Shown here: positions 1 through 5,810 of the stretch, piece after piece
Numbering within the stretch: the stretch's first letter is position 1
Layout: each line of letters starts with the position of its first letter
From: Clostridiales bacterium
GTDB taxonomy: Bacteria; Bacillota; Clostridia; Christensenellales; Aristaeellaceae
Direction: 5' to 3'
Assembly: GCA_012522875.1 (NCBI GenBank)
Contig: JAAYJP010000129.1
Location: forward strand, 1-6,342
Length of the DNA: 6,342 nt
Made by a program: the position numbers and the translations under genes
The notes under the pieces: generated by a model
What the model saw: the letters and a program-made list of their open reading frames with translations, nothing else
Databases searched by the model: none
What the model was told of the DNA's origin: nothing

Positions 1-1211
1 CGCTGCATTTCGTTGAAACATATCATCAGCCCTTCGTCAACGCCCATGCCCGGTTTGGCCAGGATCTGGTCAGCGTTGGCTGCCATGGCGCAGTGGACGC
101 ATACCTGGGCGGAGCGGTCCGTTTCGTTGCAAGTGCCGCCCATGTAGGCACCCATTCCTGTATTTTCACAGTAGAGCAAGGCCTCCATGGTATTGTGAAG
201 AGATCCCAGGTCGGGCGTCTTCACCTGGATCATGTGCCCAGCCTTGTTGTCACAGAAGTAGATCACATCCTCCAGGGTATTGCACCATTCATCAGCAACC
301 AGTTCCACCCTGATCCCCCGACGGTCAATCTCCTCCCTGAGGCCTTTGAGATCCTGCATCTGGGATTCCCGGCCGTCAGAATCCATTGGGCCCTCAATAC
401 GCAACCGTAAGGGGGAAACCGCTTTCTCCAGCGTCGCCAGGTAGTCGGCCATGGCAGCATAGTTGCTGGGACCGAAGATCTGGCCGATGGTGCCATAGCA
501 GTCGATATGAATCACCGGCTGGTAGCCTTCGTAAGGCGCATGGGTGCTGATTCTCTGCTTCAGCCATTGTGCATACTCCAGGAGGCGCTCCCCCTTTTCG
601 CCGGTTTTTTCCACGCTGTTAAACAGGCCATGAGGCAGGACGGAAGCTCCTTTCATGATCATTTTATCCGCATTCAAAAAGCGGTCATCACCGGATTGGG
701 AAAATATGGGAAGCGCCCTGTCAGACACATTGGTGCTGTATTCCATGGCCAATACATCGCATTTATTAAGGTTTTTGGATTTGGCCACAGCATCCAGAAC
801 TGCCTGGGACACGCCGTAACGGATTGCTGTATGCAGACGCTTGCCGTCCACCATCAGTGTATCGATATCCTTTGCCAGCCGGCGGAAGCTGTCAGCCTCC
901 TGGCCGATAAGGCTCCTGGCTACCGGCCCCCTGATAATGGGGATAAAAGCGTCCGCCAGAAACAGCGGGTCCCGGCCGCCAGCGCCTGAGTATTGAACCG
1001 CGGCGCAGTCCCCCCATCCCACTTCTCCGTCCTCCAGCACAATCATCACCATGATTGCCTCCCCTGCCTGGCGGATACGGGTGAAACCGGGGGTTTGGGG
1101 CTCCCCTGAGTACAGAGCGCCGTCGTGTTTGGCTCCCGCCTTGATAGCACGCTGGTCATCAAAGTAGAATCCCGTGAGCCCCTCAGCACAAATGACATCG
1201 GTAATCCTCAT
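1..1211 (-). CDS. mal: Methylaspartate ammonia-lyase (partial, 3' end beyond left edge)
   Basis: Enolase-superfamily lyase (EC 4.3.1.2) that removes ammonia from (2S,3S)-3-methylaspartate to give mesaconate, the step after glutamate mutase; cytosolic and Mg2+-dependent. My reading of the minus strand gives 403 uninterrupted codons from the ATG at 1211. The N-terminus contains GLTGFYFDDQRAIKAGAKHD, typical of the family. Functional residues known from the C. tetanomorphum enzyme are all present, nearly all at the same numbers: Q172, H194 (acid/base), metal ligands D237 (D238 in the reference), E273 (IEGP) and D307 (VADEW), Q329, the catalytic base K331 (QVKTPDLG), and T360-C361 (GGTCNET). The one-residue offset at D237 reflects a one-residue deletion after H194 that is compensated before E273. 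The gene stops at NEMQ(R); the family is about 413 residues, so only about ten residues and the stop codon are missing. It lies 21 nt downstream of glmE and is probably co-transcribed. Identity is very secure. Confidence 0.97.
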   Translation of the reverse strand, partial: MRITDVICAEGLTGFYFDDQRAIKAGAKHDGALYSGEPQTPGFTRIRQAGEAIMVMIVLEDGEVGWGDCAAVQYSGAGGRDPLFLADAFIPIIRGPVARSLIGQEADSFRRLAKDIDTLMVDGKRLHTAIRYGVSQAVLDAVAKSKNLNKCDVLAMEYSTNVSDRALPIFSQSGDDRFLNADKMIMKGASVLPHGLFNSVEKTGEKGERLLEYAQWLKQRISTHAPYEGYQPVIHIDCYGTIGQIFGPSNYAAMADYLATLEKAVSPLRLRIEGPMDSDGRESQMQDLKGLREEIDRRGIRVELVADEWCNTLEDVIYFCDNKAGHMIQVKTPDLGSLHNTMEALLYCENTGMGAYMGGTCNETDRSAQVCVHCAMAANADQILAKPGMGVDEGLMICFNEMQ

Positions 1212-1217
1212 ATCCTG

Positions 1218-1222
1218 CTCCT
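1218..1222 (-). promoter_or_regulatory. Ribosome binding site of mal
   Basis: AGGAG on the minus strand, 6 nt before the ATG at 1211. It lies inside the 21-nt glmE-mal gap and fixes the mal start. mal is the only gene of this operon that does not overlap its upstream neighbour, so it relies on this site for independent initiation. Confidence 0.8.
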
Positions 1223-1232
1223 ATGTTCCCTC

Positions 1233-2684
1233 TTATCGCGGCCTGCCTACCAGGCGGCCCTTGGAAATTGCATATATATCGTCAATCACCATCTGAAAGG
1301 AAACCCCTCGGTTCTCATGGCGCCCTCGCTGAGTAATTTTGTCCTGATGAAACTTCTTCTGCACTTCCGTCAGTGGCAACATGCCTGTGCCCAGCAGACG
1401 CACCGCCCCTTCATTGTCACGGGCAGGCATGATTTTCCCCAGGTTGTAGCGGCTGGGAGCAAAGGGAACATCAATCACACCGGCCTCAAAGGCTCGAACC
1501 GTCCCCAAGGCTATATCTCCATCCCCCAGTTCCAATGTGCGTTCAATAATTTGCCGGGTTTCCGAGTTAATCGTTGCGATTTCTTCTTCAAGCGCGGCGC
1601 CGTCCGCCATTTTTTGGTCCGCCAGCATCATGATTGTTTGCTTTGTGGCCTTAAGTCCAGCGGCGTTCGCCTCCCAGGTGGGGACGCCCAGTGCCTCGTG
1701 AGGGGACTTCACAATGACCTTGGTAGCTTTGGCCAGCGCTGCCACAGCACTTCCCCAACAGATCACCGCGAATGCCTTGGCCTCGTCCTGTGGGAATCCG
1801 CCCATCCACTGGTGCAATACTGTTGTGACCGCAACATCCTCATACCCAAAGCGGGCCAGGTATTTTCCAGCGGTAATCTCAAGGCTTATTAGCGCCGCCA
1901 CATCCTGCACGAGGTTGCCGCACTGGCCGTAGCCCACTGTGATGTTCTTTACTCCCTGTTCGGCCGCCAGAAGGGCCTCAATGACAGCTACAGAGTTTGA
2001 AACACACGGAGGCACCAGCGTACCGGTGAGGGGGCCAAAGGGTTCCCGGTTGATGGAAATGCCGTTTTCTTCATACAGTCCCGTCAGCCGGTCGCAATAC
2101 TGCCAGTTGAAGATCGTCTCCTGCAGAGTGGCGTTTTTGGCGTAGGGAATATTATATGAAATGCCTCCACCTTCAAAGCTTGTGAAGCCTCCGGCCAGTG
2201 TAATCTCACACAGAAGCCTGGCATCAGGCGTTCCATGCCTCACCTGAACTGGGATATTGAGCGCCGAGGTCACCAGGCGGCACCCTTTGACCCCATGGTT
2301 GACCGCGGGGAAGCCATTGAGCATGGCCTTACCGGTGGCCTTTGATTCCTCAATGCCCCGCTGTGCCTCTTCATAGCGATTGAGGCGGGTGTAGGAATCA
2401 ATGGTGGTGGGCAGCAAATCCGCCTCCCCTTCGGCCTCTAGGTGCTTGAGCAGGGTAATGTGGTCCGCCACCAGAGGCACTCCAGCGCGGGGTTGCACCA
2501 GGGTTATCCGCCCAGCCTTGGCCTCCGACAACTTGGTTACAAAACGCTGCACATTGGGAATTCCGCGCTGGTAGGACATGCCTTCATTCAGGTCAACCTC
2601 TTCCCCGGTAGGCCATGCCGAAAGCACCGCCTGGCGCTGCGACATGAACTCCTCCAGGGTCCATTTCCTATTTGCAAGCTGCAT
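1233..2684 (-). CDS. glmE: Glutamate mutase (methylaspartate mutase) epsilon subunit
   Basis: Catalytic TIM-barrel subunit of adenosylcobalamin-dependent glutamate mutase (EC 5.4.99.1), which rearranges L-glutamate to 3-methylaspartate as a GlmE2-GlmS2 complex with B12 held between the subunits. From the ATG at 2684 it has 483 residues, the length I recall for the C. cochlearium protein. The key active-site residues fall at the reference numbers: the arginine claw R66 (VQPRAG), R100 (DSYTR) and R149 (VRHGTPD); E171 with Y177 and Y181 in EGGGISYNIPY; and K326 and E330 (VKSPHE), near the cofactor adenosyl group. Other conserved stretches are REPFGPLTGTLVPP (213-226), the GYGQCGN motif (251-257) and HQWMGGFPQDE (291-301). 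The frame is open upstream to 2747, but that extension lies inside glmL and lacks family similarity, whereas MQLANRKW matches known N-termini. The start overlaps the glmL end by 17 nt. No defects seen. Confidence 0.98.
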   Translation of the reverse strand: MQLANRKWTLEEFMSQRQAVLSAWPTGEEVDLNEGMSYQRGIPNVQRFVTKLSEAKAGRITLVQPRAGVPLVADHITLLKHLEAEGEADLLPTTIDSYTRLNRYEEAQRGIEESKATGKAMLNGFPAVNHGVKGCRLVTSALNIPVQVRHGTPDARLLCEITLAGGFTSFEGGGISYNIPYAKNATLQETIFNWQYCDRLTGLYEENGISINREPFGPLTGTLVPPCVSNSVAVIEALLAAEQGVKNITVGYGQCGNLVQDVAALISLEITAGKYLARFGYEDVAVTTVLHQWMGGFPQDEAKAFAVICWGSAVAALAKATKVIVKSPHEALGVPTWEANAAGLKATKQTIMMLADQKMADGAALEEEIATINSETRQIIERTLELGDGDIALGTVRAFEAGVIDVPFAPSRYNLGKIMPARDNEGAVRLLGTGMLPLTEVQKKFHQDKITQRGRHENRGVSFQMVIDDIYAISKGRLVGRPR

Positions 2685-4068
2685 CTTCCTCTTCCTTTCC
2701 AAAAGCGCCCAGCAGGAGTTCAAGGGCGGCATCCCGGCCATAACCACTCAGCAATCCCATCGCGGACAGGATATACCCCTGGTCACAGCGCCAAAGCATC
2801 TCCCGGGGCGTAAGCACCCAGGGATCGTCCTGCACCAGCGCTTCCCTGATGATGTTCCCAAGCTGCCCGGTATAAATCAAGGCCCCGCCTGTCACAATCA
2901 GTCGCCTGGAGCAGGTTAGGTCCTTTCCAGTCTGCTGGTACATGGGGCCGACTGGCGTATATACCTTCTCCAAAGTACCCGCATGGCGGGCAAGCGCTGT
3001 GCGGAGAGCAAATACTGCCAGCGCAAAATCCACTTTTTCCTCATCGGGATTTGTTGGAAGCGCCTCTGGATGAGCGCCATATTTCGCAACTACCTGTTCA
3101 ATGATATCATCCGATAATCCGGTCAACCTTCCAAAGGCCTCCTCCCCCACCGCTTCGAGCACTCCCCTTGCGCCGAATCGCATCCCAATATCGCCTTCCA
3201 CTGTGCGCTTCACCCGGGGCTCCGCCAAGCCTTTCAGCATGGTGTTGGCCCGGGTTGGAAAGCCATCAGCGATGGAATAGACATCCGTTGTGGCTCCACC
3301 AAGGTCCACCGCCACCAGGTCGCCAAGGCCTGCGCGCTTATTGCTGCCTCCAGCCAGAAGTTTAAGCCCTTCAAGAACCGCCGAGGGAGTCGGCATCAGG
3401 ATACCGTCAAGCAGCGTTTGGGTTTCACTCAGGCCTTTGGCGGAAATGATGCGCTCAAGAAACACCTGGCGGATAACCTGCTGCACCGGTTCTATCACCA
3501 GGCGGTTCATCTCCGGCATAACATTGTCCGCACAGAAAACGGGATGCGGGCTGGGTGAGAGGATCTCAGCACACTCTTCCCGGGCAGAGCGGTTACCCGC
3601 CACAATGACCGGAAAACTCAACGGAATTCCCGCCACACGCCTTGCATTATGCAGGATGGTCTCCTGATTTCCTCCGTCAGTGCCACCGGTCAAAAGCAGG
3701 ATATCAGGCCGAATTTCCGCGATCTCCTCAGCATCTTCCCGGGTCAATTGGTAGGCGTAGGACTGGATGACCTTGGCCCCCGCGCCAAAGGCCGCCAATT
3801 TTGCCGCCTTTGCCGTCAAGCTGGGCACAAGCCCTGAAGCCACCATGTTAAGCCCCCCCGCAGCGGAAGAGCAGGCGAGCCGGGCTTCAAAACGAAATGG
3901 CCCGGCCTCCTTTTCCAACAACGCCAGGCCTTCGTTAAGGCCGGTTGAAATGTCGCTGTCAGCCGTAGTTCTTGCCTGCGCGGTGGCAACAACCCGTGGC
4001 GCATCCAGATCAACAGCTGTCAGTTTCGTGTATGTGGAGCCAAAATCAATCAGCAGCACCTGACGCAT
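2668..4068 (-). CDS. glmL: GlmL, glutamate mutase-associated ASKHA ATPase (MutL family, not the mismatch-repair protein)
   Basis: 466 residues from the ATG at 4068. It shows the actin/Hsp70/sugar-kinase nucleotide fold: phosphate-1 loop LLIDFGSTYTKL (5-16), phosphate-2 loop DLGGATTDVYS (255-265) and a late glycine motif VTGGA (392-396). CSSAAGGL (66-73) and LLTGGTDGGN (125-134) are marks of the GlmL family. The protein is found next to glutamate mutase and related B12 mutase genes; its role is inferred to be ATP-dependent reactivation or assembly of the mutase, exchanging damaged cobalamin, by analogy with diol dehydratase reactivases. The fold and genetic link are solid; the exact role is less well proven. 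The ATG overlaps the glmS stop by one base (TGATG), with GGGAG (4076-4080) 7 nt upstream. A TTG one codon earlier is a less likely start. The tail (458-466) is acidic and overlaps the glmE start. It must not be confused with the DNA mismatch-repair MutL. Confidence 0.95.
   Translation of the reverse strand: MRQVLLIDFGSTYTKLTAVDLDAPRVVATAQARTTADSDISTGLNEGLALLEKEAGPFRFEARLACSSAAGGLNMVASGLVPSLTAKAAKLAAFGAGAKVIQSYAYQLTREDAEEIAEIRPDILLLTGGTDGGNQETILHNARRVAGIPLSFPVIVAGNRSAREECAEILSPSPHPVFCADNVMPEMNRLVIEPVQQVIRQVFLERIISAKGLSETQTLLDGILMPTPSAVLEGLKLLAGGSNKRAGLGDLVAVDLGGATTDVYSIADGFPTRANTMLKGLAEPRVKRTVEGDIGMRFGARGVLEAVGEEAFGRLTGLSDDIIEQVVAKYGAHPEALPTNPDEEKVDFALAVFALRTALARHAGTLEKVYTPVGPMYQQTGKDLTCSRRLIVTGGALIYTGQLGNIIREALVQDDPWVLTPREMLWRCDQGYILSAMGLLSGYGRDAALELLLGAFGKEEEDAACK
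2691..2697 (-). promoter_or_regulatory. Ribosome binding site of glmE, inside the glmL coding sequence
   Basis: AAGGAAG on the minus strand, 6 nt before the glmE ATG, within a purine run (2685-2700). The same bases encode the G-K-E-E-E acidic end of GlmL, so the glmL tail doubles as the initiation region for glmE. This supports the start at 2684 over the longer reading frame. Confidence 0.7.
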
Positions 4069-4481
4069 CAAGCCACTCCCAGATCTTCTTTCAGCGCCTG
4101 GATGCCCTCCTCTGGCGATGTACCGGGTCCAAAAATCCGGTCAAAGCCCATCTGCCTGAACCGCTCTTCAACCTGATCAAAAGGTTGCTTACCCACAACG
4201 ATATTGCCGCCCACATAGAGCAGGATGCCCTTGAGCCCCGCCTCATCGCACTTGTCCCGGAGCCCCTGACAATCCAGCTCTCCATGCCCATATAACGATG
4301 AAACGACGATTGCGTCGGCCGCCGACTCAATCGCCGCTTCGATAAACTCCTCCTGAGACACCATCACTCCAAGGTTAACGACATGGAATCCGGCGTCCGT
4401 AAAGGCGTAATTGAGGATCTGATTGCCTACTGCATGGACATCCGCCCCAATCACGCCCAGGATGATAGTCTTCCGATCCAT
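4068..4481 (-). CDS. glmS: Glutamate mutase (methylaspartate mutase) sigma subunit, B12-binding
   Basis: Small cobalamin-binding subunit of glutamate mutase, with a Rossmann-like flavodoxin-type fold that binds B12 base-off/His-on. It has 137 residues from the ATG at 4481, equal to the C. cochlearium GlmS length. The signature D-x-H-x-x-G is present as D14-V-H16-A-V-G19, H16 being the lower axial cobalt ligand. SSLYG (61-65) and GGN (91-93), which line the nucleotide-tail pocket, and PGTSP (119-123) are also present. The frame is open to 4538, but that would place the start beyond the -10 and -35 boxes, while the ATG at 4481 has a strong GGAGGT and the family N-terminus MDRKTIILGVIG. It is the first gene of the glmS-glmL-glmE-mal operon and ends in a TGATG overlap with glmL. 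The symbol must not be confused with glucosamine-6-phosphate synthase, also called glmS. Intact. Confidence 0.98.
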   Translation of the reverse strand: MDRKTIILGVIGADVHAVGNQILNYAFTDAGFHVVNLGVMVSQEEFIEAAIESAADAIVVSSLYGHGELDCQGLRDKCDEAGLKGILLYVGGNIVVGKQPFDQVEERFRQMGFDRIFGPGTSPEEGIQALKEDLGVA

Positions 4482-4487
4482 ATAAAG

Positions 4488-4493
4488 ACCTCC
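4488..4493 (-). promoter_or_regulatory. Ribosome binding site of glmS
   Basis: GGAGGT on the minus strand, 6 nt before the ATG at 4481. It is the strongest such site in the operon and decides the start against the in-frame upstream extension. Confidence 0.85.
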
Positions 4494-4509
4494 GCTAACA
4501 ATCAGGTTC

Positions 4510-4538
4510 AGCATAACCCTGCCGGGCACGCTTGTCAA
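4510..4538 (-). promoter_or_regulatory. Predicted sigma-A promoter of the glmS-glmL-glmE-mal operon
   Basis: Read on the minus strand: a perfect -35 TTGACA (4533-4538), a 17-bp spacer and a -10 TATGCT (4510-4515; 4 of 6 to consensus). Transcription should begin near 4503, giving a leader of about 22 nt that carries the glmS ribosome binding site. The leader is too short for a cobalamin riboswitch. Control, if any, must act on the promoter itself. A weak inverted repeat, GGTT (4505-4508) with AACC (4515-4518), brackets the -10 box. Placement is by motif only. Confidence 0.7.
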
Positions 4539-4547
4539 CCGGCGTTC

Positions 4548-4576
4548 TTGTCATTGCACGGTATTCTGCCTATAAT
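4548..4576 (+). promoter_or_regulatory. Predicted sigma-A promoter of the glycosyltransferase-mnmG operon
   Basis: -35 TTGTCA (4548-4553; 5 of 6), a 17-bp spacer and a perfect -10 TATAAT (4571-4576). Transcription should begin near 4583, giving a leader of about 25 nt. The short palindrome CCCTGAGGG (4584-4592) sits right after the predicted start. The -35 box is separated from that of the opposing glm promoter by 9 bp. Confidence 0.75.
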
Positions 4577-4595
4577 GAAATTGCCCTGAGGGATT

Positions 4596-4602
4596 AAGGA
4601 GG
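4596..4602 (+). promoter_or_regulatory. Ribosome binding site of the glycosyltransferase gene
   Basis: A full AAGGAGG Shine-Dalgarno sequence, 5 nt before the ATG at 4608, which fixes that start. Confidence 0.85.
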
Positions 4603-4607
4603 CAAGC

Positions 4608-5810
4608 ATGCGCGTCGCATTGGTGACTGAAACTTTTCTGCCGGTAGTGGACGGCGTGGGTCGCGTGGTAGTGGCCTATGCGGAAACGCTGGCAAAAATG
4701 GGCCACGAAGTCACCGTCTCCGCCCCTCTGTACAACACCGGACACCGGGGCGGGCTGCCCTTTGAACTGGTGGACTACACGGGTTTTAGGGTGCCAACCG
4801 CCCCCCAGTACAAAACCGGCTCCCCCATTCTTTGTGATCATTACCGCCGCCGCATGGCGATGCTTGACTTTGACATCGTCCATGCGCACAGTCCCTTTGT
4901 CGCCGGGCGTGAAGCGCTCAGAATTTCCAGGGAAAGGGGAATTCCGCTGGTTGCGACTTTTCACTCCAAATTTTACGACGATTTCCTGAAGATCACGAAA
5001 TCAGAGACCCTCGCCAATATAGTGGTTTCCAATATTGTCAGTTTTTTTGAACGCTGTGCTGAGGTCTGGGCAGTATCTGCCTCCAGCGGCGAGGTGCTTC
5101 GCGGCTACGGATACCATGGCCCCATGCAGGTGATGACCAATGGAACCACCTTGAGGCCCGGAAACCCGCAAGCCCTGGCGAGGGCGCGTGATCGATATCA
5201 GTTGGGGGACGTTCCGGTGCTATTGTTCGTAGGCCAGATAAACTGGAAGAAAAACATCCTGCGCATCCTGGAGGCGGCGGCGCTTCTCAGGCAATCCGGC
5301 ACCGGCTTTCACCTGATACTTGTAGGCCAGGGAAGTGATGAAGACAAAATCCGGCAGAAAATCAATGACCTGGGCCTTGAGACGGTCACAATCCTTACCG
5401 GGCATGTGGCCTCGACGGATGACCTGGATGCGCTCTACAAGGCAGCCACACTGTTTGTCTTTCCTTCGCTGTATGACACTTTTTCCCTTGTTGTAAGGGA
5501 GGCCGCAGCCATGGGCACGCCCTCGGTGGTGGTCGCTGACAGCTGTGCCGCGGAAGACATACGGGATCATTACAATGGCTTCCTTTGCGCGGATGATTCG
5601 GCGGATTTGGCACGGGTCATTCAGGACGCCCTGGACGATCCCGAGGGAACCCGCCTGATGGGCGCAAACGCCCAGGCATCCATTCCTGTCACGTGGGATG
5701 CAGTGATGCGGGATGTGGTCAGCCGCTACGGTGAATTGATTGTTTCCCACCATCCCATGCGGCGCAGCGCTTCGCGGCGCCGCCGAGAAAATGGAAAGCG
5801 CTTGAGATGA
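4608..5810 (+). CDS. GT4-family glycosyltransferase, probably glycolipid-forming
   Basis: 400-residue retaining glycosyltransferase of GT-B fold. The N-terminal acceptor domain opens with MRVALVTETFLPVVDGVGRV, including the glycine-rich loop, and contains HAHSPF (92-97), typical of the PimB / SqdX / diacylglycerol alpha-glucosyltransferase group. The C-terminal nucleotide-sugar domain has FVGQINWKKN (207-216, the phosphate-binding basic pair), LILVGQGSDEDKI (236-248) and FPSLYDTFSLVVREAAA (285-301). In the last, the usual E-x7-E is D290-x7-E298, a variant I recall from bacterial diacylglycerol glucosyltransferases. No signal peptide or membrane helix is seen; such enzymes usually attach to the inner face of the membrane, and the arginine-rich tail (385-400) could aid this. 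Likely donors are UDP-glucose or a GDP/UDP-hexose and the likely acceptor is diacylglycerol or a related lipid; neither can be read from sequence. It is first in an operon and overlaps mnmG by 4 nt. A cell-wall or exopolysaccharide role is the alternative. Confidence 0.9.
   Translation: MRVALVTETFLPVVDGVGRVVVAYAETLAKMGHEVTVSAPLYNTGHRGGLPFELVDYTGFRVPTAPQYKTGSPILCDHYRRRMAMLDFDIVHAHSPFVAGREALRISRERGIPLVATFHSKFYDDFLKITKSETLANIVVSNIVSFFERCAEVWAVSASSGEVLRGYGYHGPMQVMTNGTTLRPGNPQALARARDRYQLGDVPVLLFVGQINWKKNILRILEAAALLRQSGTGFHLILVGQGSDEDKIRQKINDLGLETVTILTGHVASTDDLDALYKAATLFVFPSLYDTFSLVVREAAAMGTPSVVVADSCAAEDIRDHYNGFLCADDSADLARVIQDALDDPEGTRLMGANAQASIPVTWDAVMRDVVSRYGELIVSHHPMRRSASRRRRENGKRLR
5759..5783 (+). 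repeat. GC-rich inverted repeat at the end of the glycosyltransferase gene
   Basis: A perfect 7-bp stem, GCGGCGC (5759-5765) with GCGCCGC (5777-5783), is extended past one A-G mismatch by a 3-bp inner stem (5767-5769 with 5773-5775) closing a 3-nt loop. It lies in the arginine-codon-rich tail, 23 nt before the mnmG ATG. No T-run follows, so it is not a standard terminator. It may simply reflect CGC/CGG codons, or may influence mnmG initiation or RNA stability. Confidence 0.4.

Noticed and set aside
507..989. 160-codon open frame on the plus strand
   Set aside because: Antisense shadow of mal, whose full active-site set is in the opposite strand.
1125..1892. 255-codon open frame on the plus strand
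   Set aside because: It lies antisense to the 3' half of glmE, which is unambiguous by its catalytic residues, and crosses into mal. Its translation resembles no family, and there is no convincing ribosome site.
2685..2747. N-terminal extension of glmE
   Set aside because: Open in frame but wholly inside glmL, without family similarity; the ATG at 2684 gives the exact known length and has its own ribosome site.
2668..4068. Mismatch-repair MutL, suggested by the old name mutL for this gene
   Set aside because: The protein has ASKHA ATPase motifs and lies between glmS and glmE; it has no GHKL ATPase motifs of DNA MutL.
4482..4538. N-terminal extension of glmS
   Set aside because: It would start upstream of the predicted transcription start, covering the -10 and -35 boxes; the ATG at 4481 has GGAGGT and the family N-terminus.
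4551..4964. 137-codon open frame on the minus strand upstream of glmS
   Set aside because: Covers the glycosyltransferase N-terminus in antisense and the plus-strand promoter; low-complexity translation, no family resemblance.
5220..5753. 177-codon open frame on the minus strand
   Set aside because: Antisense to the nucleotide-sugar-binding domain of the glycosyltransferase; no recognisable motifs.
5759..5783. Hairpin considered as an intrinsic terminator between the glycosyltransferase gene and mnmG
   Set aside because: No T-run follows, the stem is inside the coding sequence, and the 4-nt gene overlap implies co-transcription.
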